Source of the DNA: Paucidesulfovibrio sp050251775
GTDB taxonomy: Bacteria > Desulfobacterota > Desulfovibrionia > Desulfovibrionales > Desulfovibrionaceae
Assembly: GCA_050251775.1 (NCBI GenBank)
Contig: JBFWMD010000071.1
Location: 1 to 17,995, forward strand
Direction: 5' to 3'
Length of the DNA: 17,995 nt
This document shows, in pieces, positions 1 through 9,750 of this stretch. The position numbers were made by a program, and so were the translations under genes. The notes beneath the pieces are model-generated. The model ran no database searches, was not told the origin of the DNA, and worked only from the letters and a program-made list of their open reading frames with translations. Every line of letters begins with the position of its first letter. The stretch's first letter is position 1.

Positions 1-1410
1 CCCGATCGCTACCGCAAGGAAGTACTCAGCCTGCTGGAGTCCGGCGTCCTGGAGGATCTCTGCATTTCCCGGCCCAAGACGCGGCTTGAGTGGGGTATCG
101 AACTGCCCTTTGACCAGGACTACGTCTGCTACGTCTGGTTCGACGCCCTGATCAACTACGTTTCCGCTCTGGGCTACCCGGACGGCGACAAGTTTAAAAA
201 ATTCTGGCCGGCGACCAACCATCTTATTGCCAAGGATATCCTCAAGCCCCACGCTGTGTTTTGGCCGTGCATGCTCAAGTCCGCGGACATCGAACCCTTC
301 CAGCGCCTCAACGTCCACGGTTACTGGCTGATCAAGGACACCAAGATGTCCAAGTCCCTCGGCAATGTGGTCGAGCCGCTGGACATGATCAAAACCTATG
401 GGCTGAACGCTTTCCGGTATTTCCTGTTGCGCGAGATGAGCTTCGGCCAGGACGCCAGTTTTTCGGAGGAGGCTCTGGTGGGCAGGCTCAACGCGGATCT
501 GGCCAACGATCTGGGCAACCTGTTCAACCGCACCCTCTCCATGACGCATAAGTATTTCAAGGGCTTGATCCCTGTTCCGGATAATGCGGAGGAGATCGAG
601 GACGCGGAGATCAAGAAGCTCGGACAGAAGGCCATGGAAGTCTTCCAGACCGAATTCGCGGAAATGCGTTTTGCGCGCGCGCTGGAAGGCCTTTGGGAGC
701 TGGTGCGCGGACTGAATAAGTACATCGACACGGTCCAGCCCTGGACGCTGTTTAAAAACAAGGACATGAAGCGGCTTTCCACGGTCATGTACGTGATGCT
801 GGAAAACATGCGCAAGATCGCCGTGCATGTCTGGCCCGTAATGCCCGATGCCGCCGTGGACATGCTTCGCCAGTTGGGTATCGAGTTCGACCCGCGCAAG
901 GTGGACCTTTCCAAGGAGACCGATGTCTGGGGGCTGCTGGACACGGGAACCATGGTTTCCGAGAGCTCCAACCTGTTTCCCCGGGTGGACCCGATCACAA
1001 AAGACGAACCGGAACAGGCTCCGGCCAAAGAGGTCCAGGGGGCGCCCAAGGCCCAGCCCGAAGCCGAAGCTGCGGGAACGGGATTAATCGACTTTGAGGA
1101 TTATCAGAAACTGGATTTGCGCCTGGGCACGGTGCTGGAGGTGGAAAGGCATCCCGATGCGGACCGCCTGCTGCTGGTCAAAGTGGATCTGGGCGAGGCC
1201 GAGGGGCCGCGCCAAGTTGTGGCCGGGCTGGCGGAATTCTTCCAGCCGGAGGAGCTCAAGGGCCGCCAGGTCGTGGTTGTGGCCAACCTCCAGCCGCGCA
1301 AACTGCGCAAGCAGCTTTCCCAGGGCATGATTCTGGCCGTGAAGACCGGGGAGGGCATGGAACTGCTGACCGCGTCCGGGCCGGTTCCCGGTGGCAGCAA
1401 GGTCAGCTAG
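1..1410 (+). CDS. metG: Methionyl-tRNA synthetase, C-terminal part (5' end outside window)
   Basis: Class I aminoacyl-tRNA synthetase that charges tRNA-Met in the cytoplasm. The frame is open from base 1, so the gene starts upstream; 469 residues are visible. The KMSKS ATP-binding loop is intact (TKMSKSLGN, bases 343-357). It is preceded by the family's catalytic-core block WFDALINYVSALGYP and followed by the anticodon-binding helical domain (FRYFLLREMSFGQDASF, DLGNLFNRTLSMT). A charged, Ala/Pro/Glu-rich linker at about 330-360 leads to a C-terminal EMAP/Trbp111-like tRNA-binding domain (about 361-469; DLRLGTVLEVERHPDADRL, VVVANLQPRKLR), which in known MetRS proteins drives dimerisation and tRNA binding. 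The HIGH motif and zinc knuckle would lie outside the window. The gene ends 46 bases before a strong hairpin terminator. Identification is secure; only completeness is unknown. Confidence 0.97.
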   Translation, partial: PDRYRKEVLSLLESGVLEDLCISRPKTRLEWGIELPFDQDYVCYVWFDALINYVSALGYPDGDKFKKFWPATNHLIAKDILKPHAVFWPCMLKSADIEPFQRLNVHGYWLIKDTKMSKSLGNVVEPLDMIKTYGLNAFRYFLLREMSFGQDASFSEEALVGRLNADLANDLGNLFNRTLSMTHKYFKGLIPVPDNAEEIEDAEIKKLGQKAMEVFQTEFAEMRFARALEGLWELVRGLNKYIDTVQPWTLFKNKDMKRLSTVMYVMLENMRKIAVHVWPVMPDAAVDMLRQLGIEFDPRKVDLSKETDVWGLLDTGTMVSESSNLFPRVDPITKDEPEQAPAKEVQGAPKAQPEAEAAGTGLIDFEDYQKLDLRLGTVLEVERHPDADRLLLVKVDLGEAEGPRQVVAGLAEFFQPEELKGRQVVVVANLQPRKLRKQLSQGMILAVKTGEGMELLTASGPVPGGSKVS

Positions 1411-1456
1411 CCGTTGTCGAAATGGCGGACGCGAGGCGTCCTATTTTTTGGAAAGC

Positions 1457-1492
1457 AAGAAGACGCCCTGGTTGTCCAGGGCGTCTTCTTTT
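1457..1492. terminator. Perfect 15-bp stem terminator between convergent genes
   Basis: AAGAAGACGCCCTGG (1457-1471), loop TTGT, then CCAGGGCGTCTTCTT (1476-1490) forms an uninterrupted 15-bp stem. On + it is followed by TTATTT after the stem's closing T residues, a good intrinsic terminator for metG. On - it lies immediately after the stop codon of the methyltransferase gene (1491-1493) and is followed by a weaker U-poor stretch, so it probably stops transcription from both sides. Confidence 0.85.
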
Positions 1493-2237
1493 ATTTGAAG
1501 GCCACGGCCACGGCGTAAGCGGGGAGGACGAGAGACTCCAAGTTCCCTTGGGCATTGCCGCACCGGCGTTCTCCGGCGGTGGGCTGTGTGACCTCGTCCA
1601 CCGCGAAATCCACGAACAGGTCGATCGGAGGCGGTTGCAGGCGCAGCAGGCGGGGGGGGAGCGTATGCGAGAAATGTCGCAGCGGACCGCGGACCAGAGC
1701 CACCGTGGACTGGATCAGCTGCTTCAGGTCCGCCTGGGGAGGGATCGCGTGCTTGGCGTCGTCAATGGCCCGCACGATGAGTGCGCCGCCAGGCGCGACC
1801 AGGTTCCAGAGATGCTGCATGCTCCGCAGAGGGTCGGTCGCCCGGTGCGGCGCGCAAGTCGTGAAGATGATGTCGAACCGGCCGTAGTCGTCCGGCTCCA
1901 AATCCTCGATCTCCGCGCGACTGAACTGAAAACGCGGGTCGGAATTTTTCCGGCGGGCCTCGTCCACGGCTTCGGCGCGGGAATCCACGCTGAGGCAATG
2001 GAACGGCAGGCCGAGGCTGGGAAAACGCGTTCGCGCGATTTGGCCATGGACGCAACCCGTGTCGAGGATCATGTAGCGTTCGCGGACGGGCAGGCGTGCG
2101 GCGACCTTTGCCAGCACGCGCATGTCCAGTTCCAGGAGGGGGTTGTGGGCACACGCCGCCTTCACCCCGGGGCTGGGGTCACGGTCCGTGCGGGAAGGAT
2201 CGAGGCAGAGACAATCCTTGTCTTCGAGTTCAGGCAT
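1491..2237 (-). CDS. Class I SAM-dependent methyltransferase, substrate unknown
   Basis: A 248-residue protein with a Rossmann-type methyltransferase core. Motif I is MILDTGCVHG (56-65), which keeps the G-C-x-x-G core of the usual DxGCGxG loop but has Val-His in the variable positions. An acidic motif II residue follows (LSVDS, D85), then FDIIF (121-125) and a post-motif strand LVAPGGALIVRAID (146-159). The segment FTTCAPHRATDPLRSM resembles the region where this class binds substrate. The N-terminal 50 residues and C-terminal 70 residues match nothing I recognise, so the substrate cannot be named. The ATG at 2237 overlaps the stop codon of the upstream DUF523 gene by 8 bases, which strongly suggests translational coupling and a shared operon. 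Methyltransferase fold is likely; the role is unknown. Confidence 0.8.
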   Translation of the reverse strand: MPELEDKDCLCLDPSRTDRDPSPGVKAACAHNPLLELDMRVLAKVAARLPVRERYMILDTGCVHGQIARTRFPSLGLPFHCLSVDSRAEAVDEARRKNSDPRFQFSRAEIEDLEPDDYGRFDIIFTTCAPHRATDPLRSMQHLWNLVAPGGALIVRAIDDAKHAIPPQADLKQLIQSTVALVRGPLRHFSHTLPPRLLRLQPPPIDLFVDFAVDEVTQPTAGERRCGNAQGNLESLVLPAYAVAVAFK

Positions 2238-3183
2238 GGTTCAGCAACTTGAGTTCCGCTGGTGGCGGGTTCAGGTAGATCTGGGCGGCGAGGTATTCCT
2301 GGCCGTACTTCCGGACGTAATGATTCAGCAGGGTGACGGGCACGATGCGCGGGACCAGTCCTTCTCCATATTGGCGTATGACTTCGAGAAGTTCTTGCTT
2401 TTCCCCCTGGGTGAGCTGCTTTTTGAAATAGCCCTGGCAATGGTCCAGGACGTTGCGGTGCTGCCGGGGCTTGGCCTCGCGTTTCAACGCGGTCATGAGC
2501 CGTTCGATGTAGGCGGCGGCCAGCAAGGGCAGGTCCTCGATCCCGGCCTTGGCCACGAGCCGGCCGAGGTCGCGGTAGGCCTGGACGTTGTGGGCCATGA
2601 CCAGCAGTTTGTGCCGGGCGTGAAACTCCATGAGCGCGCCCGCTCGGAGACCGCCTCGGAGCAAACCTTGCCAACGGTGCATGGTGAAGATTCGCTCGAT
2701 GAAATTCTCACGCAGCACGGGATCGTTGAGCCGGCCCTCGTCCTCCACCGGGAGCAGGGGAAAGCGGTCCATGAACATGGCCGCGAAAAAGCCCCGTCCT
2801 TTCATGGAGGGCGGACCACCCTTTTCAGGATAGACCTTGACCCGGTTCATGCCGCTGGTGGGCGAGCCATACTTGAAAATGAATCCGCAGAGGTCCACCT
2901 GGGCGAGTTGTTCAAGGCGTTTCTCCGCCCAGGCCCGCATGGCCTTTGTGTGGTCCTGGCCGGTTTTACTTGTCACGAGCCGGGGGGAATCCGGATCGCC
3001 CACAAGACGCAGGGCTTCGCGCGGAACAGGCAGACCGCTTTCCACTTCCGGACAGAGCGGAACGAATTCCACGTACCGTCCCAGAACGTCCCGCAGATAG
3101 CGGTCCAGTTTATGGCCGCCGTCGTAGCGGACGCTCTCTCCGAGCAGACAGCGGCTGATGCCAAGTTTGAGCGGTTCATCCAT
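2230..3183 (-). CDS. DUF523-DUF1722 (TudS/YbgA-type) fusion protein
   Basis: A 317-residue two-domain protein. Residues about 5-150 are DUF523: SRCLLGESVRYDGGHK (C12), PLCPEVESGLPVPREALRL (C44) and DLCGFIFKYGSPTSG (C99, S110). Residues about 170-310 are DUF1722/YbgA: ENFIERIF, FHARHKLLVMAHN, LLAAYIERL-like helices and CQGYFKKQL. DUF523 includes TudS, a [4Fe-4S] thiouracil desulfidase in which three cysteines bind the cluster; the last is normally in SPSCG. Here that residue is Ser110, while C99 lies eleven residues earlier, so the cluster may be absent or ligated differently. The start is supported by AGGGGAG (3191-3197) seven bases upstream. The family call is firm; thio-base desulfuration in this organism is only an inference. 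Confidence 0.9.
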   Translation of the reverse strand: MDEPLKLGISRCLLGESVRYDGGHKLDRYLRDVLGRYVEFVPLCPEVESGLPVPREALRLVGDPDSPRLVTSKTGQDHTKAMRAWAEKRLEQLAQVDLCGFIFKYGSPTSGMNRVKVYPEKGGPPSMKGRGFFAAMFMDRFPLLPVEDEGRLNDPVLRENFIERIFTMHRWQGLLRGGLRAGALMEFHARHKLLVMAHNVQAYRDLGRLVAKAGIEDLPLLAAAYIERLMTALKREAKPRQHRNVLDHCQGYFKKQLTQGEKQELLEVIRQYGEGLVPRIVPVTLLNHYVRKYGQEYLAAQIYLNPPPAELKLLNHA

Positions 3184-3338
3184 GTTTCGGCTCCCCTATT
3201 TTTCGAGGATGCCATTGCCCTTGCATTGGGGCAACCCACTTTCGCGCAAATACGACTTGGGACTGATATTCACGCAGGAGCGTGACGACGGGTGCGTAGG
3301 CCATTGATATTTTGGCGGTCGCCACGGAAAAGAAACCA

Positions 3339-3367
3339 TTGATTTGTACACTGCGTTGAAATATGAA
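3339..3367 (+). promoter_or_regulatory. Possible sigma70-type promoter for the carB operon
   Basis: TTGATT (3339-3344) and TATGAA (3362-3367) are separated by 17 bases. Each hexamer matches the consensus at four of six positions. The pair sits in the AT-rich part of the gap, about 115 bases upstream of carB. Weak evidence; other pairings in the same stretch are nearly as good. Confidence 0.22.
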
Positions 3368-3425
3368 AATAAGTTGGAATTTTTTGTCCTGGGGGCGGAT
3401 GCTTGCCCATCGGGCCGAGATGGCA

Positions 3426-3454
3426 TATGTTCCCTTGCTTCAACGGCGAACATA
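3426..3454. promoter_or_regulatory. 7-bp inverted repeat in the carB leader
   Basis: TATGTTC (3426-3432) and GAACATA (3448-3454) are perfect inverted copies separated by 15 bases. The repeat ends 18 bases before the carB ribosome-binding site GAAGGA (3473-3478). It could be a dimer-type operator or a small leader stem-loop; it is not followed by a T run, so it is not an intrinsic terminator. Confidence 0.35.
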
Positions 3455-3483
3455 ATCCAATCAAAAATCCCTGAAGGACTTCC

Positions 3484-6729
<3,246 letters not shown>

Positions 6730-6751
6730 AGCGTTTCCTCGGAGAGCTTGA

Positions 6752-8173
6752 ATGAAGAAAGAATATTGCGGCCTGTTTGGGATCGACCGACACCCTGAGG
6801 CCGCCCGCATGACGTATTTTGGTCTCTACGCCCAGCAGCATCGCGGCCAGGAATCGGCGGGCATCTGCACCTGGGACGGCCAGCGCGTCCGCGAGCAACG
6901 GGGCATGGGCCTGGTGGCAGACGTGTTCAATGAACGCCACCTCGGCAAGGAACTCAAGGGGATGACTGCGGTCGGCCACATCCGCTACTCCACTACGGGC
7001 GTCTCCCTGATCCGCAACGCCCAGCCCTTCCTGGTCCGGCATGGCGACTACCGCATCGCGGTGGCGCACAACGGCAACCTCGTGAACACCTATGAACTGC
7101 GCCGCGAGCTGGAACAGCAGGGATCCATCTTCCAGACCACCATGGACACGGAAGTGTTCGTGCATCTGATTGCCAAGCATCTCAGCGACTGTACGCTGGA
7201 AGAGGCGATCATCAAGGCTTGCGCCAAGATCAAGGGCGCGTATTCCCTGCTGATCCTGGCCAATGACAAGCTCATCGCCATCAAGGATCCCAACGGATTT
7301 CGTCCCCTGGCCATGGGCAAGATCGGCGAGAGCTACGTCTTCGCCTCCGAGACCTGCGCCTTCGATCTCATTGAGGCCGAGTATCTCCGGCCCCTGGAGC
7401 CGGGGGAAATGGTCGTGGTGGAGAACGGACGCATGCGCAGCATGCGCATCTGCGAGCCCCAGCCGCGTTCCTCCTGTGTGTTCGAACTGATCTACTTCGC
7501 CCGGCCCGACTCCACGGTCTTCGGTGAAGTGGTCTACGAGCGGCGCAAGGAGATGGGCAGAATTTTGGCGCAGGAAGCCCCGGTGGACGCCGACATGGTC
7601 ATGCCCTTCCCGGATTCTGGGAACTACGCGGCCATCGGCTATTCCCAGGAGTCCGGTCTGCCTCTGGAACTGGCCATGATCCGCAACCACTACGTGGGCC
7701 GCACCTTCATCCAGCCCTCCCAGGACATGCGCGACTTCGGAGTCCGCGTGAAGCTGAACCCGGTCAAGAGCATGATCAAGGGCAAGCGCATCCTCATTGT
7801 GGAGGACTCCATTGTGCGCGGAACCACCATCCGCACGCGCGTCAAGAAGCTCCGGGAGTTGGGCGCGCGCGAGATCCACATGCGCGTTTCCTGTCCGGCC
7901 ATCCGCTTTCCCTGCTACTACGGCATTGATTTCTCCTCCAAGGGCGAGCTCATCGCCGCCAACAACACCACCGAGGAGATCGCCAACTTCATCGGACTGG
8001 ACAGCCTGCACTATCTGAGCATTGAGGGGCTGCTCAGGGCCGTGAACAACAAGGGCGAATACTGCCTGGCCTGCTTTGACGGAAATTATCCCGTGCCTCC
8101 CACGGACACCACAGGCAAGAACTGCCTTGAGGACATCGTGCGGCCAGGCATTGTCGGGCAGTACTGCAAATAG
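6752..8173 (+). CDS. purF: Amidophosphoribosyltransferase, iron-sulfur type
   Basis: Catalyses the first committed step of purine synthesis, converting PRPP and glutamine to phosphoribosylamine. 473 residues. The Ntn glutaminase domain begins at Cys6 (MKKEYCGLFG), so the first five residues must be removed to free the nucleophile, as in B. subtilis PurF and unlike E. coli, where Cys follows Met. HRGQESAGI, GHIRYSTTG and AHNGNLVN are present. The phosphoribosyltransferase domain has the PRPP loop ILIVEDSIVRGTT (347-359). C242, C388, C438 and C441 (SSCVFE, FPCYYG, YCLAC) match the four ligands of the [4Fe-4S] cluster of the B. subtilis-type enzyme, which makes the protein oxygen sensitive and fits an anaerobe. 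GGAGAG (6741-6746) five bases before ATG fixes the start. Gap to kdsD is nine bases. Confidence 0.97.
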   Translation: MKKEYCGLFGIDRHPEAARMTYFGLYAQQHRGQESAGICTWDGQRVREQRGMGLVADVFNERHLGKELKGMTAVGHIRYSTTGVSLIRNAQPFLVRHGDYRIAVAHNGNLVNTYELRRELEQQGSIFQTTMDTEVFVHLIAKHLSDCTLEEAIIKACAKIKGAYSLLILANDKLIAIKDPNGFRPLAMGKIGESYVFASETCAFDLIEAEYLRPLEPGEMVVVENGRMRSMRICEPQPRSSCVFELIYFARPDSTVFGEVVYERRKEMGRILAQEAPVDADMVMPFPDSGNYAAIGYSQESGLPLELAMIRNHYVGRTFIQPSQDMRDFGVRVKLNPVKSMIKGKRILIVEDSIVRGTTIRTRVKKLRELGAREIHMRVSCPAIRFPCYYGIDFSSKGELIAANNTTEEIANFIGLDSLHYLSIEGLLRAVNNKGEYCLACFDGNYPVPPTDTTGKNCLEDIVRPGIVGQYCK

Positions 8174-8182
8174 GACGGCCCC

Positions 8183-9175
8183 ATGAACTGCTGCACGGAG
8201 ATCGATCTGATCGGGATCGCCCGCGAGGTCCTGGACATCGAAATCGAAGCCCTGTCCGAGGTGCGCAAGCAGCTCGGTCCGGGTTTTGAGGCTGCGGTGC
8301 GGCGTATTTCCTGCTGCACGGGAAGGCTGGTGGTCACGGGTATTGGCAAGTCCGGGCTGGTGGGGCGCAAGATCGCCGCGACCCTCTCCAGCACGGGTAC
8401 GCCGTCCTATTTTCTGCACCCCGTGGAAGGCGCGCACGGCGACATGGGCATGATCCGGCCCGAGGACGTGGTTCTGGCCATCTCCAACAGCGGGGAAACC
8501 GACGAACTCAACGCCATTCTGCCCACGTTGCGTTCGCTCGGCGCTTTTATCGTGGCCATGACCTCACGCGAGGATTCCAGCATGGCCCATCTCGCGGACG
8601 AAACCATCAAGGTCGCTGTGCCCCGCGAAGCGTGTCCCATGGGCCTCGCGCCCACGGCGAGCACCACCGCGACCCTGGCCGTGGGCGATGCCCTGGCCGT
8701 CTGCCTGATGCGCATGAACGGTTTCAACAAGGGCGACTTCCGGCGCAATCATCCGGCCGGGGCCCTGGGCCAGCGCCTGAGCAAGCGGGTCACGGACCTG
8801 ATGCACGCGGAAGGGCTGCCCACCATTTCCGCTTCCGCGCCGCTTCGGGCGGCCTTGGAGGCCCTGAACAGCGGCGGCTTCGGTTTGGCTGCGCTCACAG
8901 ATGCGCAGGGGCGGCTTTTGGGCGTGCTTTCAGACGGCGATGTGCGCCGACTGGTCTGCAAGGGGCCGCTGCCCCTGGAGCGCCCCGCCGCCGAGGTCAT
9001 GACCGCGAATCCCAAATTCGCACGCGGCGATGAAAGCGCGGCTCAGGTGCTTGATGTCATGGAACGCCATCAGATCACGGTGCTGCCTGTGCTCGGCGAA
9101 GATCATTTGTTGCTTGGTTTCGTGCATTTGCACGACCTGCTTGGCAAAGGACGGGTCAAGTTCTCCACGCGATAG
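8183..9175 (+). CDS. kdsD: D-arabinose-5-phosphate isomerase (KpsF/GutQ family)
   Basis: Interconverts ribulose 5-phosphate and arabinose 5-phosphate, the entry step to Kdo and so to LPS inner core. 330 residues, the usual length. An N-terminal SIS domain (about 35-185) contains VTGIGKSGLVGRKIAATLSS, HPVEGAHGDMG, ISNSGETDEL and REACPMGLAPTASTTATL, followed by RNHPAGALG. The residues matching the E. coli KdsD catalytic set (K59, E111, E152, H193) are K56, E108, E149 and H190 with identical spacing. Two CBS domains follow (about 205-265 and 270-328; VLSDGDVRRL, GFVHLHDLL). The ribosome-binding site TAGGAC overlaps the purF stop codon, so the two genes are probably coupled. The same family includes GutQ and KpsF; the core-pathway role is preferred because no sorbitol or capsule genes are nearby. 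Confidence 0.93.
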   Translation: MNCCTEIDLIGIAREVLDIEIEALSEVRKQLGPGFEAAVRRISCCTGRLVVTGIGKSGLVGRKIAATLSSTGTPSYFLHPVEGAHGDMGMIRPEDVVLAISNSGETDELNAILPTLRSLGAFIVAMTSREDSSMAHLADETIKVAVPREACPMGLAPTASTTATLAVGDALAVCLMRMNGFNKGDFRRNHPAGALGQRLSKRVTDLMHAEGLPTISASAPLRAALEALNSGGFGLAALTDAQGRLLGVLSDGDVRRLVCKGPLPLERPAAEVMTANPKFARGDESAAQVLDVMERHQITVLPVLGEDHLLLGFVHLHDLLGKGRVKFSTR

Positions 9176-9189
9176 CCGAACGAGGCCAT

Positions 9190-9741
9190 GTGACGCCAGA
9201 TCCTTCCGTATGCAAGCGCTGCGCCCTGGAGGGGCCGACCTGCTGCCGCCTGGAGCCGGGTCAGGAGGAGTTTTGTTTTCCCCTTTCCGACAAGGAGAAG
9301 GAACGGATTCAGGACTTCCAACCGGACGAGGGCGGTTTTGCGCTTCAGGAGAACACCGAAGGCTTTCTGCTGAACCTCCTGCGCCTTTTCCCCGCGGAAC
9401 ACGATCTGATCCGGGCCCTGTTTCCTCCGAGAAAATTCCATTTCCGTCTGGCCGTGGACGAGAAGGGCGCGTGCCGGTTCCTTGGCCGGACAGGTTGCCG
9501 CATCCCTTCGGAATTGCGACCATATTATTGTCGACTCTACCCCTTCTGGGTGGTCGGCGGCAGAGTCAATTTTTTCGACGCCTCTTCTTGCCTTGCCCGC
9601 AGGGAGGCGGTAAACCTTTTGCGCATGTACGATTCCTTCGGGCTGAATGCGGCCCAGGTGCGCGACCTCATGGGCCGTCTGCGGCTGGCCTGGGGCCTTC
9701 CCCCCACCACCGGGATGCAACCGGTGAAACGCAGTTTTTAA
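9190..9741 (+). CDS. YkgJ-family cysteine-cluster protein, function unknown
   Basis: A 183-residue soluble protein rich in cysteine: C8, C11, C18, C19, C29, C95, C103, C114 and C134. The N-terminal CKRC-x6-CC pattern and the later CRFLGRTGCRIPSELRPYYCRLYPFW block are typical of the YkgJ/CxxCxxCC zinc- or iron-chelating domain family. No signal peptide or membrane segment is seen, so it is probably cytoplasmic. The start is GTG at 9190, preceded by GAGG; an ATG two bases earlier reads straight into TGA and cannot be used. It lies 14 bases after kdsD and 9 bases before the penicillin-binding protein gene, so it is almost certainly co-transcribed with envelope genes. Whether it has an envelope role, a metal-handling role or a protein-modification role cannot be told from sequence. 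Confidence 0.85.
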   Translation: MTPDPSVCKRCALEGPTCCRLEPGQEEFCFPLSDKEKERIQDFQPDEGGFALQENTEGFLLNLLRLFPAEHDLIRALFPPRKFHFRLAVDEKGACRFLGRTGCRIPSELRPYYCRLYPFWVVGGRVNFFDASSCLARREAVNLLRMYDSFGLNAAQVRDLMGRLRLAWGLPPTTGMQPVKRSF

Positions 9742-9750
9742 TGTGAGCTT

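Larger units (their letters stand above)
3184..3483. promoter_or_regulatory. Divergent intergenic region between the DUF523 gene and carB
   Basis: This 300-base gap must hold the promoters for the - strand pair and for the carB operon. It contains three small inverted repeats: TTGCCC-N8-GGGCAA (3215-3234), TCACGC-AGGA-GCGTGA (3270-3285) and TATGTTC-N15-GAACATA (3426-3454). The central part (3331-3380) is the most AT-rich stretch and is where a carB promoter is most likely. No gene, RNA family or riboswitch is recognised. Confidence 0.6.
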
